Of a stretch of 64,000 nt of DNA, positions 43,601-55,600 are shown piece after piece (within the stretch, counting starts at the first letter, position 1; each line of letters opens with the position of its first letter). This DNA comes from Galaxea fascicularis. Lineage: Eukaryota > Cnidaria > Anthozoa > Scleractinia > Euphylliidae. The stretch covers positions 1,804,141-1,868,140 of the forward strand of contig OX419337.1 of assembly GCA_948470475.1 (NCBI GenBank), read 5' to 3'. Made by a program: the position numbers and the translations under genes. A model generated the notes under the pieces. The model searched no databases. It was not told the DNA's origin and saw only the letters and a program-made list of their open reading frames with translations.

Positions 43601-46600
43601 CATTAGGACACATTATGACACCCTACCTGTTGTTTTTCAGGTTTCCTGGGTTTGCCTTGTATGTCAGAAAAAGCAGGAAATGCTCACAAAAACTGGGAAC
43701 TGGTTTGGTTCAATAACTGGGCCTAGTGAAAAGACAAAGTCAAATGATTCAGACTCTCTAGGAAGTGACTTTAGGGCAATTCCATCAGAAGAAGACAAAC
43801 GTGCAATGCGACGACAAGCTGGTTCACTTCAAAGATCAGACTCTGCAAAAGGAAGTGGTAGACGAGGGAAGGGCAGAGACAGTGAACGAAATCGCTTTCG
43901 TAGACCATCATTGTCCGATGAGGAGGTTGATGAATCACCAACTGGGAGTCCTGTGTATTTAAGTGATGATGAATTGTACAGACCTGATGAAAATAGGGTT
44001 AGACGAAAAGTTGTAAAATTTAAAGGCCATGATGAGTTGGACCATACACCACAAGGTCGCCACCCTGGTGTAATGCCAAATAGGGCTGGTTCATCAAACC
44101 AAGGACCTGGTAGAGGAATGGCAGTTTCTGGCCAGGGTCAAGGAGTGAGGCCAGGCCACCCACAACCTCAAGGACTGGGGGTTATGCCTGGTGGAGTCCC
44201 AGGGGGACCACAAGGCCGAGGGATGCATGGTCCAGGGAATCAACAGCCAAATCATCCACCTTCACAGCAAGGCTCCAGTTTCACTCCAGTAGGCCCCCCA
44301 GGAACATCACCATCAAGTCGCCCAGTGTTCCCTGGACCTCACCAACAAGGCCCAAGGGGAGGTATGTCCCCAAATCAACCAAGACCTGGATTTGGAATGA
44401 GGGGTCCTCCAGGGACACAACAGCAAAGAATTCAGGGACCTCAGCAACAGAGTGTTGGTGGATATGGCAGAGGAACTACTCCTGGTAACCAGCCTGGAGC
44501 ACCACCACCTGGTCAGCCAGGACAGTCTGGTTATGGTAGAGGGGGATCAACTGGTACACAGCCCACCATACATTATAATTTAGGCCCAAGGCCAGGAGCT
44601 TATGGCCCCACTGGACCACGACCTCAGGGAGGTTTCCCCTCAAATCATGTTGGTGGTCCACAGCAGGCACCAGGCAGCCCAAGACCTGGTGACCGCATGG
44701 GAACTCATCAAGGCCCAAGAGCTGGTGGTCCACAAGGAATGACGCAGATGGCTCCTAGGTTTGGTCAGCCTCGACATGGGATGCCACCAGAGCAGGGTGG
44801 ACAGCACCAACATCCAGGACAATTAGGTTTACCAAGGCAAGGCCAGGCAGCTTCTGGCCAAATAGGATCACTGAGGCAAGGTCAGGTCTCTCCTGGCCAG
44901 TTAGGTTCACCAAGGGATAGTCATGTCCCTTCTGGACAGTTAAGTTCTCCAAGACAAGGGCAAGGTCCTGGTCAGTCAGGTCCACAAAGGGATGGCCAGA
45001 TTCCTGGTCACATGGGGACTCCAAGGCAAGGGGCTCAGTTAGACCAACAAATTGTTTCACCTCGTGGTGGCCCTCCAACAGAGCAAAACAAGGTCTCTGT
45101 TCCAATGGGCTCACCCAGATTAGGCACCACAAGAAACCAAGCAGGTGCACCCCAGCAATCGACTTTTCCAGAAAAAGGAAGAGAACAAGGGAATACCTCA
45201 TTAGACCAATCTAGGGGACGAAGAGGGCCATCCCCACATGAGCCTGGCTTAGAGCATCCCAGAGGACCCTACAGTAGCAAACAACATGGACCTGTTGTAG
45301 ACCAAATGGGAGGGCCGTTAAGACCTTCACAACAAGCACCAGTGATGGACCAAGGAAGGCCCAGACTAGGTTCTACTGAGAGGGGTCCTACTGGAGATCA
45401 CTCAGGACGGAGGCAGTTGTCAGATACTAGAAATGAGATAGGTCCAGAGGCACAGTGCACAGATGTTCACAGGTTTGGCTTAACACACAGTGATTGAATT
45501 TTTCAGTATTCTGCAAATTCAATATCACAATTGACTAAGCCAACCATAAGTGGTGATTTATGCTGTGGTCAATATTATCGTCTTAACTGAAATTTCTGTG
45601 AACAAATTAATTGAGGATACATTAAACAATCATTTTATTGTATCCATGCTCCTCCAGTGGATGATTATTTGTTAATGACCTTCTCCCCACCCCTCCACCA
45701 ATTTTCCACTCTCTTTCAAAGCCTTCGCGTTCCTCTGCCTCCTAAGAATTCCAATGTGCTTCTGTTTGCACTTATGGGCAGTGCCTTTAACCACCTATTT
45801 TGTTCCTATCGTAGACATTATTTTTGAGGGCATGTTTGTTCAAGACCCTTACACCTGTAGCTCAAATTCAAGTTTCATGCTGTTTGTGTGATCTTATTCG
45901 CAGGTACCCAGAGCAACAACGAGTGGATAATAGAAATGCACAAATGACAGGTAATGGTATTGTGAATGGAAGGTTGGGATCTTCACATCCCAACCAACCA
46001 GACAGACCAGAGCAGAGACCTAGTAATGATGCTGATGGGCGTGTTCTAGGTCAGTCTGCTAAGCCATTAGACAGACCAGGATTTCAGAGTGGTCCAAGCA
46101 AGCCCTATGGGGAAGACATTGATGGCAGAAGTCCCCCAATGAGAATATCACTTGACGATGCCAGAGATAAAGTAGGTGACCCACAAAAATACACTCAAGC
46201 TTTTTATTTCTCTTGATGATTTTGCCACTTTTTATAAGTAGTCATATTTGTTTTCTGTGTTTTACATTTTATCTCTCTGTCTTTTTGACATTTTTGTGGT
46301 CATTCTCACAACTTGCATTTTTGATTGTCTGTTTGTCTTATTTCCACTGACACTTCGGTCACACATTAAGTTTGGTCTTACAATTTGTCAAAATTCTACA
46401 TATCGTTTTGTTTGTGTAATAGGGCTTTTGCAATCATATTCATACTTCAAGAATGTGGTTTTAAAGAGGAAAAAATACATAATAATGGGTCTTCTTGTTG
46501 TATAATAACCGAATCAATGCGCATGGTCTGATTGGTCAATCAGCTATGGTTTAATGTGCCAGTAAACTCATGGAAATTTTGTGCATTTTCTGAATTATCA

Positions 46601-49600
46601 TATAAAAGCAATGTACTATTTGTGGTCTATTGCTTAATTAAGGTGTGTGAAATATAAGGTTTCTGGAAATTTCATTTGTACAGAGTTGACAAAATCAAAT
46701 TAGCTTCAAGTGATAAATATTTTATTTTTTGTGGGATTTTACACGATTGTTTTGGCAGACAGTGAAAAAATGTCTTAATATGCAATGGCATTATTCTTGG
46801 GAATTAAAATTCAAGCTTGAGTATTATGAATTATTTATGACTTCCAAAAGAAAGCGAATAGTTTCAGCTGGAGAGCTTTTATTGAATTTGTATCTATATT
46901 CGTTGGGATGTTCTTGGTAGGATTGCTCATGATCTTAGTTTCTTTGATGATATGGTGTTCTTGTCTTTTGTAGCCTCCTTAATGTATAGTCTTCAATTTC
47001 CAGTTCTCTCTGTTTTGAGCCAATTCTGTTTCTTTACTAACTTGACTTTACATCTGTCATTCTTTAGAGTAACTTGTTCTTTAAAGATGAACCTCCATCC
47101 ATGCAGGATCGAGGGTCTCTGGGGGATAGATTTGTTAGTGCCTTATCTCTCAAGAGTCGAACCACTTCTCCTCCTGTTTCATCTTCTCCTCCTTCTACCT
47201 CTGTGATGACTTCTTCCATCACAACTACTCCCACAAGCTCTGCAAAGCAATCTGATGTTATTGCGGAAAACAAAGATGCCTCACAGGTTGGCTTATGACC
47301 TCTCTGTCATGACATTGCAAAATAAATTGCCCATTTTGGTGTTTTAACTTAAGTTCATCTTTGTACGGTGTCATCTTTTGTTGTTACTAAATGTGAGTTG
47401 ATAATTTGGAACTCATACTTTTATTATTTTATTAAAGTACCCACATTTAGAAGTACATTGAATTCATATAGATCATTGTTTTGGTCTAACATGATTTAAT
47501 TGTTGTGTACAATGGCACTTTCTGTCTTGTTGTCCTCCTTCTTATAATTTTGTCAGTTACATGTACTTGGATAATTCAATGATATCTCTTCCATTGATGG
47601 ATGTTAATTTTTAAGCTGGTCTAACAGTGGTCACTTTTTGAGTTACTTCCTGTTGCATCAAATGACTTTTAAAATATACATTTCTCATGTGTTATTAAAG
47701 TATTTTTCAGAATCCTTGCTAATGTTTGGTAACATGCTCTAAATTTCCTCCAACTGTGAGATACTTGATTCAATTATTGAGACCTTAAAATAAACAAATT
47801 GTGATCCTGCTGCCAGAATTCATCAGTCCACAAGACCAGGCAGCTATACATCACATGATGTAATAGCTTGTAATAATTGGTGGATCACAGACTAAACATT
47901 GTAAATATGTTACAGGTCAAATTAATTTTATTTCAGGTTAATTTTGATTTAACCTAGGTGAAAATCAATTTCCTTTGTCTTCGGTGAATAATAAATAATA
48001 GTTGTTAGGGTTGGGATACAAAGGAAATTTATTTCAACCAAGCTTAAATCCAAATTAATCTTAAATCAAATTTGACGTATAACATATACAGATTTTGCTG
48101 TGTAAACAGGATGGCCTTAGTTGACTGCTCCTCTTGGTCTTTATTATTGTAATGATGCCTTTCCTGCTTTTTTTCTAGACATCTATAAAATGGTCTCCAC
48201 CAGATGAGGATAACAAGTGTTTAGGAGAGGTGCACCTAACGATGGATCCAAAATGCAGAGGATCTCTTACTGGTAATTTGAGTGACAAATCATTAATAAT
48301 TATTAATAATTCATAATTATTATGGTAGCTGTAGTTGGTTTATCTGAAAAATTATGAGGCTCAGAGGATGTTTAAATGTTGTGTAAAAGTAAAGTGTAAA
48401 TTCTGTTTATAGTAGAAGTTCACTTAGCTAATTTTGCTTAAGTTTAGAGGCACTGACTTAAACAATCTGAAACAAATAATTCAAACAAACAGAATAACAA
48501 TGTTAAGAAGCCCAACTGGTGGGAGGCAAACCAAATTGTACTTCTAAGGGGTTGAAATGCAACTTTGGCAAGAAACAGCTGCATGCAGGCCAGGTTAAAA
48601 ACTGTTTGTTTTTCATTGTCAGTAGATAGTCGCGATCAATATATTATTATGTGACTGATAATTATTTAATCAATATTGATTTTATGTTGGTTTTAGACCC
48701 TTATTTACCTTATGGTCTGAAGGTGATTGGAGGAAATAAGGCCGATAAAGGTAAACTTGGAGCATTTATCACTGAAATTCGAAAAGGAGGCCCAGCTGAG
48801 AGACAAGCACAGCTTCAGATAGGTACTGATTATTAGCTGAGGCTTAAAGGAAATCTGTAGCTTTGAAATAACTAGGTATAGAATTCCATGTATGCTAAAA
48901 TGTTTTGACCAGGGCTATCATTAATCCAGTACACCTGGCATATACGTTTGGTGCAAAAACTAATATTTCCTGGTCGGCCAAAGGCTAATTAAAAGTAAGT
49001 AGCCAGGGATGGCCGGGTGCTGTTAGAGCACAGCCCTGTCCGAGTGAGGCCAGTAGGGCTCATTACCACTAAAACAAAAGAATATTTTGCTTGGGTATTA
49101 CTACCCTGCCTCCCTGAATGGGATGTTAATCCATAGCAGGATACCCAGCATTAACTGCCCTGATATTTCACTTCTAGTCAACCACAGCACACCCAGCATA
49201 CAAAATTATACTGTGACAAGGAGTACAACAGTACGGCTCCCCCGGATGAACGAGAGACCCCGTAGCTTTCCAGACGAGGTCTGTGATTGGAGAACGAAAC
49301 AACAGATGACACAATGCAAACAATACCCCTATTCCTGATTACAAAAGAAGCTACAAGGCATAGAGACCAATGAAAATATAGGTCTGGAAGAGCTACAGGA
49401 TTATTTGAGAATGAATTACCAGTCCATCAAAAGATACCCTCTGACGTTTAGTATGTTTGCCGTAATTCACCTATTTGTACACCTGGGTTCACTGTATTAC
49501 TCTCTAGCTACAAATTATTTTGAGAAGTCCAATCAGACCTTGTTTTTCAGGTGATGAAATTCAGGAATGGAATGATATATCGTTAGTGGACTGCTCTTTT

Positions 49601-52600
49601 GAAGAAGTGTTGGAGAGTATCAACTCATCTATGGAGGACAACCAAGACAGTAATGAACTTCATCTGATCGTGTGCAGAGACAAGTGAGAAATTTCTGAAC
49701 CTAAACTAAATCTGAATTATTTTAGTAAATAAAAGTAATAAGCTTGAAAATCAAGTGTTATTCGTAGTTTTTAATAATTGTATTCCATGTTTGATGTTGC
49801 TGGTTCAAATTCCTGCTGCACCAACACCCCTGGAGGTCTTTGAATAACTAGGGAGAAAGTGCTGCCTTTGTAATCACATTTGCAAATTATTGTCAGTGGT
49901 AGAGCACCGGACTGCTGTGCGGGAGTTCGGGGGTTCAAGCCCTGGCCGGACCAACACTCAGGGTCTTTAAATAACTGAGGAGAAAGTGCTACCTTTGTAA
50001 TGACATCTGCAAATGTTAGACTATCTAATCTTCTCGGATAAGGACGATAAAACCGGAGGTCCTGTCTCACAACTCTTCACAAATTGACTCCGTGGGACGT
50101 AAAAGAACCAGTAGGGACGTAATGAACCCTGGCTGTGACCACCCTTAGCGCTGACGTAGAAGGCCATGTGTTAGAAAATTCTCATTGGGTTAACATGTCT
50201 ATACCCTCTTTAAAAGATATCGTATCGTATCGTATCGTAAGGATGATAAACCGTACGTCCCATCTCACAACAATTCTTCATTGACTCTGTGGACTGTTAA
50301 CCTTTTAATCCCTGAGAGTGACCAATGCTTAATTTCTCCTCACAGTAACACTGCTCGGTCAAATGTAAAGATTGTTAGAAAAAAGGAAGTGATCAACAAG
50401 TAACAAAGGTCTTTCAAGATTGTTTAACAAATTCTCCTCATCATTACCATGGAAAATGTATTGAGAACAGTATGGAGAGTATAGATACTGATATGAATAA
50501 TACTGATAGATACTGATATGAATAATCCACCCGTTCCCCCCACCGCATTGATCTGCAATACAGCGAAAATGAACTAATTTAGATGAAGTAAATTAAAAAG
50601 TAAATAATTAAACTTTGTCTGGACGAGATGGTTCCCCCTTTCTAGTCTGAAGATAAAATCCCTTGGTGTGACCATTTAAATGACAGTTATTGAACAGTCC
50701 CTCTAGCAGTGCTCTTTTTTATGTTGTACTAAGAAGCACAGCTATTTTTACTGTTCAGTCGGTGGATAAAACTCCTTTCAAAGTCTCTTAATCCTGGTAT
50801 TTCCTGATTTTGCTTTCAGGAGTAAATTCCCAGCCAAAAGCACTCAATCACCAGTTAAGTCGCCACGAGGACAGGAAATCAAAAGAGACTCCCCTAAACA
50901 AGTTCCCACCAGGGAATCTCCAGTGAAGAGAGACCGCATGTCACCATCTGCCACGCCCATTTCAACTCAGCAGGATGGAAGATCACTGGACAAGACAGAT
51001 GGCAGTACAGGAAAACCACTACAAAGGGAGACTGTTACAGGGACACCAGCAATGAGAGAGAATGGCACTGCACTGAGTGGAAGAAGCCAACCTTCAGTTT
51101 ATGAACCAGGTTAGCCTGCGTAGCAAACGATCCCGTTTGAACAGAGTTTACCGCATTCTGGCCGCGGGGACCAGGGGAAGGGGGGGTCTGGGGTTGTTTG
51201 TTGGTTCTGAGTTAAAAAAAAAGTGTTCAAATTTGAATTACCATTGTGTAGATTTATAGTCATCTCGGCAGTGAATGAGTATAGTAAATTTGTCAGAAGT
51301 GGTAAGAAATATATACAGTCAGCAGTTTTAGATATCCCTAGAAAGTAGATTAGAAGATCTGATTAATAAATGAAGTAGATGTTTTGATGAATAACGTAAA
51401 ATAGAACAATAAGAAATTGGTTGATATATCAGTCATTTGGTCAGTTAGACCCAGGTCGCACTTAAGGCCATCTTTTGAAATGTCCGGCACATTTGGTGGA
51501 CATACGTTTCGCCATGATATTCGTGGACATCTCAGATGGCCCAGAAGCATTTGAAGTGACGGTCGCACCAGTAATAATGTTCGTGAAACGTGAGTGCAGA
51601 AGAGACCGAGACGAGTCGAGAGCGCCGCCAAGAAGAAAACAGCAAGATGTCCTGCGAATGTCCCGCCCCGAAGCGGGACATCGGCGCCTTTGAAGAAATG
51701 TCCCGATCGGCGTTAATGTCCCGATGCCCCAAAAGACAGGTAGCATTTGGCTCCCTTTCATCTCGAGGGCATCTGTCAAGTTTTGAGCTAGTGAAAACAC
51801 AGATCTCCCGGACATCACTCTAGTGCGACCTAGACCTTAGTCAGTCAATGATCACTGTTCTTTCTTTAGAAAATGATGACTTTTTCTTTGGCGGCGGTCC
51901 TTTGCCGGATGAAAAACCCAAGACGTCTGTAAAACAAGTAGCCACTCCTCAACTGAGCACCACAGGGAAACCAACACGCGTCACTGGCCGAATTCAGGTA
52001 ATTGCCCCAGTGGGTCATGGTTAGGGTCCTTTCTTTGTTTCATCACGGTGATCTTGTAGCTTAGGCTGTCAGACTTGAGTTTATTGGTTTTATTTTCTTC
52101 TGGAATATCATAATTTGGATCATCATAACGAGGATATCATAACGTGGTTAAACCTAGAGGTAGTAAGAAAAACGAAAATGATCACTGACATGAAATACCT
52201 GTAATGACTTGGCCAATAGACAAAACAGCAACAGCAATTCATTCAGTTGGATAATGTTATATTCCACCTCTACTAAACGGTCATTTGGGTCGATTACAGT
52301 GCAGTGATTTCACAGAGTGATACAGCTGATCAAACATAACATGATACACGCATTTACTGTAGAACTATGAATATTCAGCCAAACCTGGCTCTTAGTGTAA
52401 CTGTTGTATTACTTCCTTTATAGTTGAAGCTGTTTTACGATGAAGATGCTGCCAATTTGAATTTGACAGTCGTTGGCGCAGAAGGCTTGTCTCATAAGGA
52501 ATCTACAATCCCGCCCAACCCTTACGTTAGGATTTACTTTCTCCCTGATAAAAGGTATGCTTTTTGTTTTCGATAGTTTCTGGATTGTTAGTTGTTTTTG

Positions 52601-55600
52601 TAGTTCTAACGTATTCAAAAAGGCATAACCAAGAATTGCTTTTTGCAGGACAAGCTGAGCGAATAGCAACCTTCAAACGAATGGACACGCTTAGCAACCA
52701 CCTGTTATAATGTATATTCCTGGCATTCTCTTCTTGGTCAATTCCACGGATCTGAAACGGAATGCAGAGTTTGTAGGTTGATGTTGTTTATGATTTACTT
52801 TGGAAGTTTTGTTTTCTAACTTCAGCATGCAGAGCAAACGGCGAACGAAAACCGCTATGAAATCGACCAGTCCTAAATGGAATCAGACTTTTGTTTACCC
52901 CTGCAGGCCACAGAAGGTAATTTTTCCTCGTTTTATCTTGTCTGCATTCTGAATCAGATTCCCAGGTGTGCTTATAAATAGTTAGAAAGTTACCACAGAG
53001 TCTCTTTCACTTGAGTGTGTAGAGTAATTCGCGTTTGCCTTGGTTTTGCCTTACGCTGCTCTGTGATTGGATAGCAAAACTCGCGCCACTTTAACAACCA
53101 ATGAGAAACAAAGCCAAAACCACGTGAGTTGCCTGCACGCAGTTTTCCCGCGCTTGTTCTTGCTTCGTACTGTGATTGGTCAGAGTCGTTACCTTGATGT
53201 TTGTGTTACGACACTCGATTGAAAACCTCTCTTTGTAATAGCTGTCAACAACTATTTTGTTTTGCAGTTCACCGGTCGTGCTCTCGAAGTTACAGTTTGG
53301 GATTATGACAAAGTCGGCTCCAGTGAGTTTATTGGCGAGGTGAGCGGTTTACTGACCATTCAATTTTAAGTCATTGAACATTTTTTTGTGGCGCATATAA
53401 ACCCGTAACTAAGTTCTGTCGAGTCGTTTTGAAATTCCTTGCTTGTAATTTGTTCCAACAAAGTCGTTTTGCTACTTCGTCCTTAACATTTCGGTGGTAT
53501 TTTTTCAGTGAAAGAACCAAGGCCTTTCCTACAGCCTTGGCCCATGGTCATTTCCGGGGGGGGGGGGTGCGTAGAATCAAAAGAACAGAAATGAGATATC
53601 GCCAATTCCGACTATAAATAATTCAAAGGGAACCGTGATTATATGTATGTTTTTTGCGAAAAGAAATTATGAAAAGGTAACACGCCTGATCTTTCCTATT
53701 ACTACCACTATTACTCTATAGGAGAATCTTTTCTGACTGTTTACATTTTGCCTTGTTAGCGTATATTAAACAACAAACCAACAACATAAACTCAAAGCCT
53801 GAGTCACTTTTGACAATCAGTGTAAATATTAGTCCTATATGTCGAACACCAGTAGATACAACTTAAAATTCTTTGTAAAATCTTGACATTTTTAAGGTCG
53901 GTTTGTCAAAAACCATTCACGCTCTCACGCTCAAATTTTCGGTGATTACTAAGTTTCTTGAGAGCTTTCAATTTGTAGTGTACATTTGTCTAAAGCTTAT
54001 TTTGTGATTTATGCTAATGTATGGTAACGAAGTGAAACTTGTAATCAAAGGTCGTCCTGTCAGGCATTCGAGAACACGATTCCAGTGTAAGAACGTCGTC
54101 GGATTCCGTCTTACTTGTGGTAGCGCTTTCACTGGCCGGTCTTATGGGTGCTTGATTACTTTTACCAGGTTGTGTTGAGCATGGCCGAGGCGAATCTTGA
54201 TAGTAATGGGTACTGGTATCCACTGAAGAACCACGATGATGAGAACGATCCTCTGGTGCCACCCACTCCTAACCAGTCCCCTCACAACTCATTCAGATAT
54301 AAGGGACCGAGAGGGCCTGGAGAGCCAGTTGATCAGGGTATGCTGGTTTCTGGATTGTTTTATCAAATTGCTGCGTAGTTTGACCCGTACTATTTTTCCA
54401 CTTTTTGCAGCATCCCTTTGTGTTGAAGTTTCAAACTATACTACTAAGGGAAGGGTGTGTAAAGCCCACATGGTCTTTATGTTCTATTTGTGGGTTCTAC
54501 CATTATAATTAACCACACCTGTTCTAAGTTACTTATACTTTGCTTTGATGCGTTTGATTCAGACGGCCTACACTGAATCCAACGGTGGCTTGATGGTGAT
54601 ATGAAGTCTCCTTTCTAGTTGCTATACAGTTACTTGTACATGAGTTAAGAGAATTAGGGGTTATATCAAGATAACTCGCTGTGGCTGTCTGCAGGACAGT
54701 TAAGTGATATTATAAGAAGAAGTAGCATACCCATCAGTTCACTTCATTGAAATCGGGTACAACTGGATAACACCCTGTGTTCTGTCGAATTGCTGCTGTA
54801 CAGGACATTAGACATTCAATGGTGGTCTTTACACTAGAGGAAAATTAAACTTAGGAATATTTCAAGTCAAGTAAAGTTTTGTTGCTTCAAGTAAATGTTT
54901 GTGACTTGACGCTTCACACACAAGTGATGTTTTTTACTTCAAAGATAACAAGTGTATTTTCCCAGGAAGTTAATTGAGAATGACTGACATTCTTCGCCCG
55001 CCTCAAAGCTCAAGAAACCGCAAGTTGGTTAAGTCGGTTGTGAGGATGGTTTTCAAGTCACTTAAAAATTTATTGAATCGTTAAAACTTTCTGACTTTAA
55101 TGAGATGCAAAGTAAAAGGACTTTAGATTTTACTTAGTCCTTCACACATATTTTGGTAAAGTAAAACTTAGCAGCTCTTAAGTATTACTTAACAGCCTAG
55201 TGTAAAGACTACCAATAGCTGAACTTCAAAAGACTTAGTTTGAGGACGCCCTAACGACGCACATATCTCTTATTACCCTTAGCTGGTTCGCCGGGTTATG
55301 GCAGTGATTATGACGAAGAAGCAAGATACACTCCGAATGGCCCGGGAACTAGTGCCCAGCCTTCATACCATTCACCTGAGAACGAACTGCTGAAGCAGCA
55401 GCTGGTTGATCATCACCGTGACAGCCCCAGGCCCCCTTTCTCACAGCCACAGATTGTGCAAGGTATGGTGGGACAGCTAATGAACCCAGAGTTCATAGCG
55501 TTATACAGGGTTCGTACGGGTCATGGAAAACCTGGAAAGTCATGGAATTTAAGAATTTCATTTTCCAGGCCTGGAAAGTCATGGAATTTTGTGGTCGGTC

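Larger units (their letters stand above)
31683..43640 (+). other. RIM intron 2 (12 kb)
   Basis: AT-rich and largely unique, with no ORF that looks like a gene on either strand. Items seen: TTAA-flanked MITE (31832-32481), a candidate cassette exon (36576-36644), (CTTGT)n (36477-36507), a G-run near 37159, a MITE fragment (37690-37865), (ATT)n (38771-38823), palindromic element (38878-39141), GT/G-rich patch near 41855, an AT-rich stretch (42000-42380) and a short hairpin (42678-42721). The 32490-36470 and 39150-42000 stretches show nothing further. Confidence 0.6.

Noticed and set aside
44755..45201. 148-residue minus-strand ORF
   Set aside because: It is the antisense shadow of the low-complexity RIM exon; the + strand has the phased splice sites and homology.
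51462..51818. 118-residue minus-strand ORF and overlapping + ORF
   Set aside because: Both lie inside an inverted-repeat MITE and mirror each other.
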